DNA from: Litorilinea aerophila
Lineage (GTDB): Bacteria; Chloroflexota; Anaerolineae; Caldilineales; Caldilineaceae
Reading direction: 5' to 3'
DNA length: 64,000 nt
NCBI RefSeq assembly: GCF_006569185.2
Contig: NZ_VIGC02000009.1
Location: 1 to 64,000, forward strand
Positions 8,283 to 16,279 of the stretch are shown here, piece by piece; position 1 is the first letter of the stretch, and each line of letters opens with the position of its first letter. Under the pieces are notes generated by a model that saw only the letters and a list, made by a program, of their open reading frames with translations, did not search any database and had not been told where the DNA came from. Position numbers and translations under genes: made by a program.

Positions 8283-8957
8283 ATGATGGCAGATCGGATT
8301 GAACAGATTCTCGGCCCCCGGATTCCACCGGAGGAGCTCCACGCCCATCGCAGCCGGTACCTGCTGCCCACCCTCTTTATGATGGCCGCAGCGGTGCTGC
8401 TCATCGCGTCCATCTTCATGCCCTACTGGTCGCTGACCCTCCACGCGCCCCAGTATCCCCAGGGGTTGACCATCCAGGCCTATCTCAACCGGCTGGAGGG
8501 GGATGTGCGGGAGATCGATGGGCTCAACCATTACATCGGCATGCGCCCCCTGAACGAGGCCGCCACCTTCGAGCGCTCCATCTCCATCATCGGCGTGGTC
8601 GCCATCGCCCTTTTGCTGCTGGCCACCGTCTTCGTCCACACCCGGTGGGCGGCCCTGCTGGCCCTGCCGGCGCTCCTCTTCCCCCTCATCTTCCTGGCCG
8701 ACCTCCAGTACTGGATGGCCAATTTCGGCCAGAACCTGGACCCCAGGGCGCCCCTGTCCAGCAGCGTCAAGCCCTTCGTGCCGCCGGTGCTCTTTGAAGG
8801 GCGCATCGCCCAGTTTCGCACCTGGGCCGTGCCGGATGTGGGCCTGTGGATGGCCACCGCGGCCTCCGTGTTGATCCTCATCGGCCTCTGGTTCCACCGT
8901 CGGGCCTATAAGCCCCTGGTGGAGGCCCAGGAACACCAGCCGACATCAGCCCGGTGA
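8283..8957 (+). CDS. nosB: NosB-like integral membrane protein
   Basis: A 224-residue membrane protein with about five hydrophobic segments: one near residues 26-46, then an outside loop containing NHYIGMRPLNEAATFER, a pair near 100-140, and one near the C-terminus (about 190-212). A protein of this kind immediately after nosZ is a hallmark of clade II nos clusters, where it is named NosB; its biochemical role is not established. Start chosen at ATG 8283, preceded by AGGAGCAGGA; the next codon is also ATG. Eleven bases separate it from nosD. Confidence 0.75.
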   Translation: MMADRIEQILGPRIPPEELHAHRSRYLLPTLFMMAAAVLLIASIFMPYWSLTLHAPQYPQGLTIQAYLNRLEGDVREIDGLNHYIGMRPLNEAATFERSISIIGVVAIALLLLATVFVHTRWAALLALPALLFPLIFLADLQYWMANFGQNLDPRAPLSSSVKPFVPPVLFEGRIAQFRTWAVPDVGLWMATAASVLILIGLWFHRRAYKPLVEAQEHQPTSAR

Positions 8958-8968
8958 GGAGGAGCATC

Positions 8969-10342
8969 ATGCGTTGGCTCGTTGGCCTGGCCCTGCTACT
9001 GGCCGGCTTCGCCCCCAGGATGGCCGTGGCGGCAGACGCACCCTTCGACCTGCAGGCCGCCCTGGCTGCGGCCCAGCCAGGCGCCACCATCCAGATCCCG
9101 GCCGGGGTCTACCCGGGGCCCCTACACATCGACAAGCCTGTCACCCTGGAAGGCGTGGACTGGCCCATCATCCAGGGGGATGGCCAGGGCGACGTGATCA
9201 CGGTGACCGCGGCCCACGTGACCCTGCGGGGCCTGGTCATCCGGGGCAGCGGCACCTCCCTGGATCGGGAAGACGCCGCCGTCACCGGCCTGGCCCCCTA
9301 CCTGACGGTGGAGAACTGCCGCATTGAGGACGCGCTCTTTGGCGTGTACCTGAAGCAGGCATCCCACGGCATCATCCGCGGCAACGTGATCCAGGCCAAA
9401 GATCTGCCCATGGCCCGGCGGGGGGACGGCATCCGGGTCTGGTACAGCGATCATAGCCTCGTGGAAGGCAACACGGTCGTCGGCAGCCGGGACGTGGTTA
9501 TCTGGTTCGCGCCGGACAGTGTCATCCGCCACAACCGGGTCTACGCCAGCCGTTACGGCCTCCACTTCATGTTCAGCGACAATCAAGTGGTGGAAGGAAA
9601 CTTCCTCGCCGAAAATTCCGTGGGCGCGTTTCTCATGTACGGGCGGGGCCTGACCCTGCGGGATAACGTGCTCTACAACAACCGGGGGCCCAGCGGTTAC
9701 GGGGTGGGCATGAAGGACATGGACGACGTCCACCTGAGTGGCAACCGGCTGGTGGCCAACCGAATCGGCCTCTACGTGGACAACTCGCCCCGGGAGCCGA
9801 ACACCACCGTTACGGTGGTCGAAAATCTCTTTGCCTACAACGAGGTGGGGCTGATGTTGCTCCCCTTGACCCGAAACAATATTTATACCCGCAACATTTT
9901 TCTGGACAACGGCGAACAGGTGGCCGTGAACGGCGGCGGCCAGCTCAGCGGCAACGCCTGGTGGCAGGATGGGGTCGGCAACTACTGGAGCGACTACGCC
10001 GGCTTCGATGCCGACGGCGACCGGATCGGCGACATCCCCTACCAGTCCCAAAGCCTCTACGAAGACCTGATGGCCCAGATGCCGGAGCTGCGGCTGTTTC
10101 GGCTGAGCCCCGCGGCAGACGCCCTGGACCTGGCCGCCCGGGCTTTTCCGCTCTTCCAGCCCCGGCCCAAGCTGGTGGACGAGCATCCACTGATGGCGCC
10201 CCCTGCCCTGCCGCCCTCGTCTTACCTGCCGACGCCACGCCCAGGGATGGCTCTGGCGGCAGCCGGCGGCCTGCTGGGCCTGGCCCTGGTGTTGCTGGCG
10301 GCGGGGCTTTCCGCGCCATGGCAGAGGAAGGTGTACCTATGA
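8969..10342 (+). CDS. nosD: NosD, periplasmic copper-maturation protein of NosZ
   Basis: A 457-residue exported protein. Signal peptide about 1-22, then a long right-handed beta helix made of parallel repeats with runs such as HGIIRGNVI, HSLVEGNTVVGSRDVV and NVLYNNRGPSGYGVG, typical of the NosD/CASH family. It ends in a transmembrane helix (about 430-450) that would anchor it. NosD works with the NosFY ABC transporter to supply or assemble copper/sulfur for the CuZ site. The ATG at 8969 follows GAGGAGG; an in-frame GTG at 8954 is less likely. The stop overlaps the nosF start (ATGA), indicating translational coupling. Confidence 0.92.
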   Translation: MRWLVGLALLLAGFAPRMAVAADAPFDLQAALAAAQPGATIQIPAGVYPGPLHIDKPVTLEGVDWPIIQGDGQGDVITVTAAHVTLRGLVIRGSGTSLDREDAAVTGLAPYLTVENCRIEDALFGVYLKQASHGIIRGNVIQAKDLPMARRGDGIRVWYSDHSLVEGNTVVGSRDVVIWFAPDSVIRHNRVYASRYGLHFMFSDNQVVEGNFLAENSVGAFLMYGRGLTLRDNVLYNNRGPSGYGVGMKDMDDVHLSGNRLVANRIGLYVDNSPREPNTTVTVVENLFAYNEVGLMLLPLTRNNIYTRNIFLDNGEQVAVNGGGQLSGNAWWQDGVGNYWSDYAGFDADGDRIGDIPYQSQSLYEDLMAQMPELRLFRLSPAADALDLAARAFPLFQPRPKLVDEHPLMAPPALPPSSYLPTPRPGMALAAAGGLLGLALVLLAAGLSAPWQRKVYL

Positions 10343-11190
10343 TTACCATCACTCGCCTGACTAAAAAATTCGGCCGCTTCACGGCTGTCCACCAGCTGGA
10401 TCTCACCATCCCCGCCCACCAGGCCACCGCGCTGTGGGGTCCCAACGGCGCGGGCAAAACCACGGTCATCAAGTGTCTGCTGGGTCTGGTGCGCTATGAA
10501 GGGGAAATCCGGATCGACGGTCTGGACGCGCGGCGTCAGGGGGCCCAGGCCCGGCGCCGGGTGGGTTATGTGCCCCAGACCTGTGCCTTTTACGATGACC
10601 TGAGCGTGTTGGCCACGGTCCGCTTCTTTGCCCGGCTGCGGCAGGTGCCCGATACCCAGGCGGTGCCGGTGCTGGAACAGGTGGGCCTGCTGGAAGATGG
10701 GGAGAAGCCAGTGGCTGCCCTATCGGGGGGCATGCGCCAGCGGCTGGCCCTGGCCCTGGCCCTGCTGGGGGATCCCCCCATCCTGGTCCTGGATGAGCCC
10801 ACCTCCAACCTGGACACCCACGCCCGCGCCCACTTCCTCCACCTGCTGGGCCGGCTGAAGGCCGAGGGCAAGACCATCCTCTTCACCTCCCATCGGCTGG
10901 AGGAAGTGGAAGAGCTGGCCGATCAGGTCGCGGTGATGGAGGCGGGCCGTCTGCAGTTCCTCTGCCCGGGCGACCAACTTGCCCGACGCCTGGGCCTGCA
11001 GGTCCAGATCAAACTGCGCATGCCCGGCCACGTCCTGGAAGAGGCCCTGGCCATCCTCCAGGCGGACGGCTTCCAGGCCCGCCGCAACGGCACCGGCCTG
11101 TTGGTGGCGGTCGCACCGGGGGAGAAGGCCCGGCCCATCCACACCCTCAGCCGGGCCCACATCCCGGTCATCGACTTTGAGATTGATTAG
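10339..11190 (+). CDS. nosF: NosF, ATP-binding subunit of the Nos ABC transporter
   Basis: A 283-residue cytoplasmic ATPase. Walker A GPNGAGKTT near residue 36, ABC signature LSGGMRQRLALALALL near 130, Walker B ILVLDEPTSNLD, and the switch histidine in FTSHRLEE. It pairs with NosY and NosD for maturation of NosZ, probably by moving a sulfur species or energising copper delivery. The start overlaps nosD by four bases (ATGA); nosY follows after 20 bases. Confidence 0.93.
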   Translation: MITITRLTKKFGRFTAVHQLDLTIPAHQATALWGPNGAGKTTVIKCLLGLVRYEGEIRIDGLDARRQGAQARRRVGYVPQTCAFYDDLSVLATVRFFARLRQVPDTQAVPVLEQVGLLEDGEKPVAALSGGMRQRLALALALLGDPPILVLDEPTSNLDTHARAHFLHLLGRLKAEGKTILFTSHRLEEVEELADQVAVMEAGRLQFLCPGDQLARRLGLQVQIKLRMPGHVLEEALAILQADGFQARRNGTGLLVAVAPGEKARPIHTLSRAHIPVIDFEID

Positions 11191-11210
11191 CGAGATTGAT
11201 TCGGAGGTGA

Positions 11211-12047
11211 ATGATGCGCGCCCAGCCCGTCTGGACCCTGGCCCAAAAGGAGCTGTGGGACGCCCTGCGCAACCGCTGGTTCATCCTATATACCCTGGCT
11301 TTTACCCTGCTTTCCCTGGCCTTTTCCTACCTGGCCATGGCCGGCGCCGGGCTGGTGGGGTTTGCCGGATTTGGCCGCACCGGGGCCAGCCTCATCAACC
11401 TGGTCCTGCTTATGATCCCCCTGATGGCCCTGACCGTGGGCGCCCAAAGCCTGGCCGGGGAACAGGAACGGAGCACCCTGGCCTACCTGCTGGCCCAGCC
11501 CCTGAGCCGGTTGGAGATTTTCCTGGGCAAATACCTGGGGCTGAGTCTGAGCCTGCTGGCCTCCCTGGCCCTGGGCTTCGGCCTGGCCGGCCTGCTCCTG
11601 GCCCTGGGCGGCGTGGCTGCCTCCGACCCCATGGGCTACATCCACCTGGTGCTCCTGGCCTTCCTGCTCAGCCTGGCCATGCTGGGCGTGGGCCTGCTCA
11701 CTTCGGCCCTAAGCCGGCGGGCCTCGGTGGCCGTGGGCGTGGGACTGTTCCTCTGGCTGCTCTTCGTCTTCCTGGGCGACCTGGGCATGATGGGCACTGC
11801 GCTGGTGTTGCGTCTTCCGGTGGATGGCCTCTTCTGGCTCTCCCTGACCAACCCGCTGCAGGTCTTCAAAATAGCAGCCATTCTCAATATCCAGGCGACC
11901 CTGGATGTTCTGGGGCCGGCGGGCATCTTCGCCATGCAACGCTATGGTCAGGCACTTTCCTGGATGTTGCTGGGCGTCCTGGCCGGGTGGGCAGTGGTGC
12001 CGGCCCTGGCCGCGTACTTCTGCTTTGCCCGCAAGGGGGATCTGTAG
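11211..12047 (+). CDS. nosY: NosY, membrane subunit of the Nos ABC transporter
   Basis: A 278-residue ABC-2 type permease with six hydrophobic segments: near 20-45, 60-85, 105-135, 145-170, 175-200 and 250-272. The pattern EQERSTLAYLLAQPLSR in the first third is characteristic of NosY/ABC-2 permeases. It forms the transport channel with NosF. GGAGG lies at the usual distance before the tandem ATGATG; the first is used here. Followed by nosL after 18 bases. Confidence 0.92.
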   Translation: MMRAQPVWTLAQKELWDALRNRWFILYTLAFTLLSLAFSYLAMAGAGLVGFAGFGRTGASLINLVLLMIPLMALTVGAQSLAGEQERSTLAYLLAQPLSRLEIFLGKYLGLSLSLLASLALGFGLAGLLLALGGVAASDPMGYIHLVLLAFLLSLAMLGVGLLTSALSRRASVAVGVGLFLWLLFVFLGDLGMMGTALVLRLPVDGLFWLSLTNPLQVFKIAAILNIQATLDVLGPAGIFAMQRYGQALSWMLLGVLAGWAVVPALAAYFCFARKGDL

Positions 12048-12065
12048 GAAGAGAAGGGGCAAAAA

Positions 12066-12572
12066 ATGCGCCAGATCGGGAAAATCCTCCTGCTGTTCCT
12101 GGCCCTGAGTGGGATCTTATCCGGCTGTGCCCGGGGCTCCGCCGAACCGGCGCCGCCCGAGATCCGCTACGGTGAAGACATCTGCCAGGAGTGCCAGATG
12201 ATCATCAGCGATCCCCGCTTCGCAGCGGGCTACGCCTACGAGCTCGGGCCCGGCCGCTACCAGAGCCTGGCCTTCGACGACATCGGCGACATGTTGGCCC
12301 ACGCGGCCCGGCACCCGGAGCATGTCATTGTGGCCTGGTATGTCCACGACTACCACAGCCAGGAGTGGCTAGACGCCACCCAGGCCATCTACGTCCGAAG
12401 CAGTGCCCTGCACACGCCCATGGGCCACGGCCTGGCCGCCTTTGCCGATCGCGCGGCGGCAGAGATATTGGCCGCTGAGCGAGAAGGGGAGCTGCTGACC
12501 TGGGAAGAGCTGGTGGCTGGCCTGGCCCGGCCGCACCCCAGCTCGCCCCACGGGGAAGCACACGCCAAATAA
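12066..12572 (+). CDS. nosL: NosL, copper-chaperone lipoprotein
   Basis: A 168-residue lipoprotein with a lipobox LSGC (C21). The Cu(I)-binding motif C40-x2-C43-x-M45 (CQECQM) is intact. NosL delivers copper to apo-NosZ on the outer side of the membrane. The rest matches the NosL family (ALAFDDIGDM-like LAFDDIGDM and YHSQEWLDA). It closes the compact nosBDFYL block; the next gene begins after a 228-base spacer with a hairpin and a tandem repeat. Confidence 0.92.
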   Translation: MRQIGKILLLFLALSGILSGCARGSAEPAPPEIRYGEDICQECQMIISDPRFAAGYAYELGPGRYQSLAFDDIGDMLAHAARHPEHVIVAWYVHDYHSQEWLDATQAIYVRSSALHTPMGHGLAAFADRAAAEILAAEREGELLTWEELVAGLARPHPSSPHGEAHAK

Positions 12573-12577
12573 GAAGG

Positions 12578-12621
12578 GCAGCCCCGACGTTGCCCTCTGT
12601 CGCCGTGGGCTACGGGGCTGC
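12578..12621 (+). terminator. Hairpin after nosL
   Basis: GCAGCCCC (12578-12585) pairs with GGGGCTGC (12614-12621), enclosing an inner GGGC/GCCC possibility. No strong T tract follows, so termination is uncertain; it may mark the 3' end of the nosBDFYL mRNA. Confidence 0.4.
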
Positions 12622-12660
12622 GCCGGAGAAATATTGAGCTTGCCTGTAGAACGCACGAAT

Positions 12661-12762
12661 GACCGTCTCAACATCGTGACCGTCTCAACATCGTGACCGT
12701 CTCAACATCGTGACCGTCTCAACATCGTGACCGTCTCAACATCGTGACCGTCTCAACATCGA
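12661..12762. repeat. 17-bp tandem repeat, six copies
   Basis: The unit GACCGTCTCAACATCGT starts at 12661, 12678, 12695, 12712, 12729 and 12746, head to tail with no spacer. The first five copies are identical and the last differs only in its final base. It ends 38 bases before the ATG of the cytochrome c gene. There are no spacers, so it is not a CRISPR array. It could hold repeated binding sites or be a slippage-prone array changing spacing to the next gene. Confidence 0.95.
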
Positions 12763-12800
12763 GTCAAACCCATCGAGTACAGGAAGAAGGAAGCAAGACC

Positions 12801-13214
12801 ATGCGCAAACGCACGCTGTTTCTGAACACCCTGTTGCTGTTCGCCCTGCTCCTGACGTCCTGTGGTGGTGGGCGGGCTGAACCCACGGCCACGCCCGTCC
12901 CCCCCACCGCCACCCCGGAGCCGGTGGCCCAGGGCGATCCGGCCAAGGGGAAGGAGCTTTTCGCCCAGACTTGCGCGGCCTGCCATGGCCCGGCCGGTGA
13001 GGGCGTCCAGGGGCTGGGCAAAGACATGACCCAGAGCGAGTTCATCGCCAGCCTGTCCGACGCGGAGCTACTGGACTTCATCAAGAAGGGCCGCGCCCCG
13101 GACGATCCGCTGAACACCACGGGCGTGCTGATGCCGCCCAAAGGGGGCAACCCGGCCCTGACCGACGAGCAGTTGATGGATATCATCGCCTACATTCGCA
13201 CCATCCACCGGTAA
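12801..13214 (+). CDS. Class I cytochrome c lipoprotein
   Basis: A 137-residue exported protein. Lipobox LTSC (C21), then a Pro/Thr linker (PTATPVPPTATPEP), then a single cytochrome c domain with heme motif C58-A-A-C61-H62 and the probable axial methionine M111 (GVLMPPKGG). Directly after the nos genes, it is a good candidate for the electron donor to NosZ, like the NosC cytochromes of clade II clusters; this is inference from position. An in-frame GTG inside the tandem repeat (12744) would replace the signal peptide with repeat-encoded residues, so ATG 12801 is preferred, with GGAAGAAGGAAG upstream. Confidence 0.88.
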   Translation: MRKRTLFLNTLLLFALLLTSCGGGRAEPTATPVPPTATPEPVAQGDPAKGKELFAQTCAACHGPAGEGVQGLGKDMTQSEFIASLSDAELLDFIKKGRAPDDPLNTTGVLMPPKGGNPALTDEQLMDIIAYIRTIHR

Positions 13215-13236
13215 CGTGACCGGAAAGGCATCGACC

Positions 13237-13626
13237 ATGGCAGACGTTGGACAATTAAACATCCACAGCTACAAGAACCTGCGCAGTCAGGAGATTCAAC
13301 AGGTGCCCCTTTTTCAGCACGAAGAGCTGCATGCCGAGCTCCTGGTCATTCCCCCGGGCCAGAGCATCGGCCGCCACAGCCACCCGGATCGCCACGAGCT
13401 GCTGGACGTGGTGGAAGGAAGCGGAACCATGGAGGTCGGCGGGCTCGTGTGCCGGGGCGCCCCGGGCAAATGCCTGTTCGTGCCGGCGGACACCCCCCAC
13501 AGCCTGCACAACGACACAGAGCGGCCATGGGTACTCCGGGTGACCTATCAAGAGCGCCTGTTCCCCCGGCACCTGGGGCGGCTGGTGGTCCGGGCCCTTC
13601 GGGGCCGCCTGACCCGCTGGCTGTGA
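13237..13626 (+). CDS. Cupin-domain protein
   Basis: A 129-residue single-domain cupin. Metal-site stretches are visible: HSHPDRHELLDVVEGSGTM (first cupin motif with histidines and glutamate) and ADTPHSLHND (second motif histidine). Substrate unknown. Start at ATG 13237 after GGAAAGG. It lies 22 bases after the cytochrome gene and 59 before another cupin, so it is probably part of the same transcript. Cupins appear in several denitrification clusters, but no function can be assigned from sequence. Confidence 0.75.
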   Translation: MADVGQLNIHSYKNLRSQEIQQVPLFQHEELHAELLVIPPGQSIGRHSHPDRHELLDVVEGSGTMEVGGLVCRGAPGKCLFVPADTPHSLHNDTERPWVLRVTYQERLFPRHLGRLVVRALRGRLTRWL

Positions 13627-13685
13627 GCCCAGGTGATGGCGATGGTTGAAGGTAGCAGGATAAGGCCGCAAGAAAGGGAAAAGCC

Positions 13686-14072
13686 ATGCAGCCCAATTCG
13701 ACAAAGCCGGCACAGCCGGCCGTGCCCTTTACCCTGATCCAGGATCTGACGGAGGCGCTGCCGCCCCTCACGGCAGACACCATCGTCAGCCGCACCCTGT
13801 ACAAAGACCGCCAGATGCGGGCCGTCCTCTTCGGCTTTGCCCCCGGCCAGGAGCTGTCGGAGCACACATCCACCATGGCCGCGGTGCTCCAGGTGCTGGA
13901 GGGGACGGCCACCCTCACCCTGGGAGAAGAGGAGATAGAGGCACGGCCCGGCACCTGGGTCCACATGCCCCCCGGCCTGCCCCACAGCGTCCGGGCGGGC
14001 GAGGCACCGCTGACCCTGCTGCTGGTGATGTTCCGCCCGGAGAAGGAGGGCCCTGATGACCCGGCCGCCTGA
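13686..14072 (+). CDS. Cupin-domain protein, second copy
   Basis: A 128-residue cupin. Motifs: GQELSEHTSTMAAVLQVLEG and MPPGLPHSVRAGE. Compared with the cupin before it, the first motif has lost most histidines, leaving one in each motif, so metal binding may differ or be absent. The two are only distantly alike, so a recent duplication is unlikely. The gene overlaps the following NnrS-like gene by 17 bases, which suggests translational coupling and a shared function. Confidence 0.72.
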   Translation: MQPNSTKPAQPAVPFTLIQDLTEALPPLTADTIVSRTLYKDRQMRAVLFGFAPGQELSEHTSTMAAVLQVLEGTATLTLGEEEIEARPGTWVHMPPGLPHSVRAGEAPLTLLLVMFRPEKEGPDDPAA

Positions 14073-15210
14073 GATCCACCGTCCCGGCGGGCCGTCGAGC
14101 CGGGCGCTGCTGCCGGGCATCCTGGTCGGGGGTGCGCTGCTGCTGGCCCTGTGGAGTGGACTGATCCGCCTGGGCTGGCCCCTGCCGCCCCTGCGGCCGA
14201 CGCTGCCCATGGCCCACGGCCCGCTGATGGTGGGGGGTTTTCTGGGCGCGCTGATCAGCCTGGAGCGGGCCGTTGCCCTGGGACGGCCCTGGGGCTATGG
14301 CGCGCCCGTGGCCGCCGGACTGGGCGCGCTGCTCCTGGCCCTGGGACTTCCCGGCTGGCCGGGCCCCCTGTTGATCAGCCTGGGCAGCGCGCTCCTCCTG
14401 GCCCTGATGGGGTCCATCGTCCGTATCCATCCGGCCATCTTCACCTGGACCCTGGCCGCGGGGGCGGCGTCCTGGCTGGTGGGGAACCTGTTCTGGCTGG
14501 CCGGTTGGCCCATCTATGGGGTGGTGCTCTGGTGGGCCAATTTCCTGATTCTGACCATCGCGGGGGAGCGGCTGGAGCTCAGCCGGCTGTTGCGCCCGCC
14601 GGTGGGGGCCCAGGTGGCCTTTGTGGTCACGGTGGCTTTGATGATGGGGGGCAGCGCCATGGCCCTGGGCCAGGCCGACCTGGGCGTGCGACTGGCTGGC
14701 CTGGGCATGGTGTTGCTGGCGCTGTGGCTGTGGCGCTTTGACATCGCGCGGCGACGTCTGGGCGCGGGTGGGCAGGCCCGCTTCATCGCCCTCTGCCTCC
14801 TCTCGGGCTATGTGTGGCTGGGGGTGGCCGGCCTGTTGGGCCTGGCCTATGGCGGCGTGATGGCCGGCCCGGCCTACGACGCCTGGCTCCATGCCCTCTT
14901 TCTGGGCTACGTCTTCACCATGATCTTTGGCCACGCACCCATCATTTTGCCCGCTGTGCTGGGGCTGCCGGTGCAGTATCGGCCCCGCTTCTACGTTCAC
15001 CTGGTGCTGCTCCACCTCAGCCTGGCGCTGCGCGTCGCCGGTGATGTGATCCTCTGGTGGCCGGGCCGTCAGTGGGGCGGTCTGCTCAACGTGCTGGTCG
15101 TGCTCCTCTTTCTGGGCAACACCCTCTCCACCTTGCCCATTTGCGCAAATGGACTGCGCCGGCTATCATCGACCTTGACACGACGACAACCGGATCCATC
15201 GAAACCATAA
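14056..15210 (+). CDS. NnrS-like multi-span membrane protein
   Basis: A 384-residue protein, almost wholly hydrophobic, with about twelve transmembrane segments. Histidines in MAHGPLMVGG, in DAWLHALFLGYVFTMIFGHA and in HAPIILPAVLG match the pattern of the NnrS family, heme- and copper-containing membrane proteins linked to nitric oxide stress during denitrification. The position beside nos genes supports this. It starts within the last codons of the preceding cupin gene and is followed after 13 bases by the next membrane protein. Confidence 0.68.
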   Translation: MTRPPEIHRPGGPSSRALLPGILVGGALLLALWSGLIRLGWPLPPLRPTLPMAHGPLMVGGFLGALISLERAVALGRPWGYGAPVAAGLGALLLALGLPGWPGPLLISLGSALLLALMGSIVRIHPAIFTWTLAAGAASWLVGNLFWLAGWPIYGVVLWWANFLILTIAGERLELSRLLRPPVGAQVAFVVTVALMMGGSAMALGQADLGVRLAGLGMVLLALWLWRFDIARRRLGAGGQARFIALCLLSGYVWLGVAGLLGLAYGGVMAGPAYDAWLHALFLGYVFTMIFGHAPIILPAVLGLPVQYRPRFYVHLVLLHLSLALRVAGDVILWWPGRQWGGLLNVLVVLLFLGNTLSTLPICANGLRRLSSTLTRRQPDPSKP

Positions 15211-15223
15211 AACGGGTGCGTCC

Positions 15224-15643
15224 ATGCCTCCCATCACCCGCCTGTTCGTCAAGACCGCCCTGGTCTACTTTGTCATTGCTCTGCTCACGGGGTTGGCCCT
15301 GGCAGCCAACAGCCGGGTTCCCCTGCCCCAATTTGTGGGTCTGTTGAACCCGGTCTATTTTCACCTCTTCATGGTGGGCTGGGTCACCCAGCTCATCATC
15401 GGGGTGGCCTATTGGATGTTCCCCAAGTACTCTCGGGAGAAGCCCCGGGGCCACGACTGGCTAAGCTGGTCGACCTACGGGCTGTTGAATACCGGGCTGA
15501 TCTTACGCATCTTTGCCGAACCGGCCACCGTCCTGGTGCCAGGCTCGTTCTGGGGGACGCTGCTGGCTCTTTCCGCCACACTCCAGTGGCTGGGGGGCAT
15601 GGCCTTCGTGGCCAACACCTGGCCCCGGGTCAAGGAGAAGTGA
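15224..15643 (+). CDS. Small membrane protein resembling part of heme-copper oxidase subunit I
   Basis: A 139-residue protein with four hydrophobic segments. The core NPVYFHLFMVGWVTQLIIGV followed by AYWMFPKYSREKP resembles a helix pair of cbb3/NorB-type subunit I, including one membrane histidine. It is far too short to be an oxidase (subunit I has twelve helices). The next gene (15645) encodes a paralogue of almost the same length, so the two may form a heterodimer, perhaps a heme or quinone site. Function unknown. One base separates the two genes. Confidence 0.6.
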   Translation: MPPITRLFVKTALVYFVIALLTGLALAANSRVPLPQFVGLLNPVYFHLFMVGWVTQLIIGVAYWMFPKYSREKPRGHDWLSWSTYGLLNTGLILRIFAEPATVLVPGSFWGTLLALSATLQWLGGMAFVANTWPRVKEK

Positions 15644-15644
15644 G

Positions 15645-16046
15645 ATGCCCCGGCTGAGCTGCTGGTTCATCCGTGCTGCGCTGATCCACCTGGCCCTGGG
15701 CTTCACCTTCGGGGCTCTGCTCCTCTGGAATAAGGGCCTCCCCCTCCATCCCCTACTCTGGCTTCTGCTGCCCGCGCATATCGAGTTCCTGCTGCTGGGG
15801 TGGACGGTCCAGCTGGCCCTGGGCGTGGCCTTCTGGATCTTGCCCCGCTTTCAGGTCTCGCGCGGCGACGTCCGGCCCGCGTGGCTGGCCTTTGTGTTGC
15901 TGAACGCGGGCGTGTGGCTGGTGGGGCTGGCTCCCTTCCTACCCCAGCTCCCCTGGTTGACCCTGGCCGGCCGCACGGCGGAGGCCGGATCCGCCCTGGC
16001 TTTCACCTGGCACGCCTGGCCCCGCATCAAACCGCCGGGTGGATGA
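15645..16046 (+). CDS. Small membrane protein, paralogue of the preceding one
   Basis: A 133-residue protein with four hydrophobic segments. It aligns by eye along its length with the protein encoded at 15224-15643: FIRAALIHLALGFTFGALLL against FVKTALVYFVIALLTGLALA, and FLLLGWTVQLALGVAFWILP against FMVGWVTQLIIGVAYWMFP. The histidine lies one turn earlier (PAHIEF). The ATG at 15645 immediately follows the stop of its neighbour. It closes the run of co-directional genes that begins at the nos cluster. Function unknown. Confidence 0.6.
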   Translation: MPRLSCWFIRAALIHLALGFTFGALLLWNKGLPLHPLLWLLLPAHIEFLLLGWTVQLALGVAFWILPRFQVSRGDVRPAWLAFVLLNAGVWLVGLAPFLPQLPWLTLAGRTAEAGSALAFTWHAWPRIKPPGG

Positions 16047-16078
16047 AATGCCGCTCCTTGGAACTCAGGATGGATTGC

Positions 16079-16165
16079 CGCGGCCTGGCCATCTGGCGCC
16101 CGCGAGGCCGCAGGTCCCGTTTCCATACGGGACAGCCTCCATGCGGTATGAAAACCGCACCGACT
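16079..16165. repeat. Stacked palindromes (REP-like)
   Basis: GTCCCGT-TTCCAT-ACGGGAC (about 16112-16131) and GCGGT-ATGAAA-ACCGC (about 16143-16158) lie back to back. The loop TTCCAT, with flanking GGT/ACC or CGT/ACG, is the same as in the 13-bp hairpin at 19161-19192, so the two sites probably belong to one repeat family. Confidence 0.55.
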
Positions 16166-16279
16166 GGCCAACAATCGGGGACGCACCCCTGCCCCTGGGC
16201 CGGCCTTGAAGGGAGGCACTGGGTGCAGTATACTGACCGTATAACGCAAGGAGAGGGGCGTCCACAAAGGACGGTGATC

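Noticed and set aside
12661-12762. Possible CRISPR array
   Set aside because: The 17-bp units are contiguous with no spacers and there are no cas genes, so it is a plain tandem repeat.
16047-16279. Search for a HEPN toxin gene near the MNT gene
   Set aside because: No frame of suitable length with a HEPN RxxxxH motif was seen on either strand around 16047-16736.
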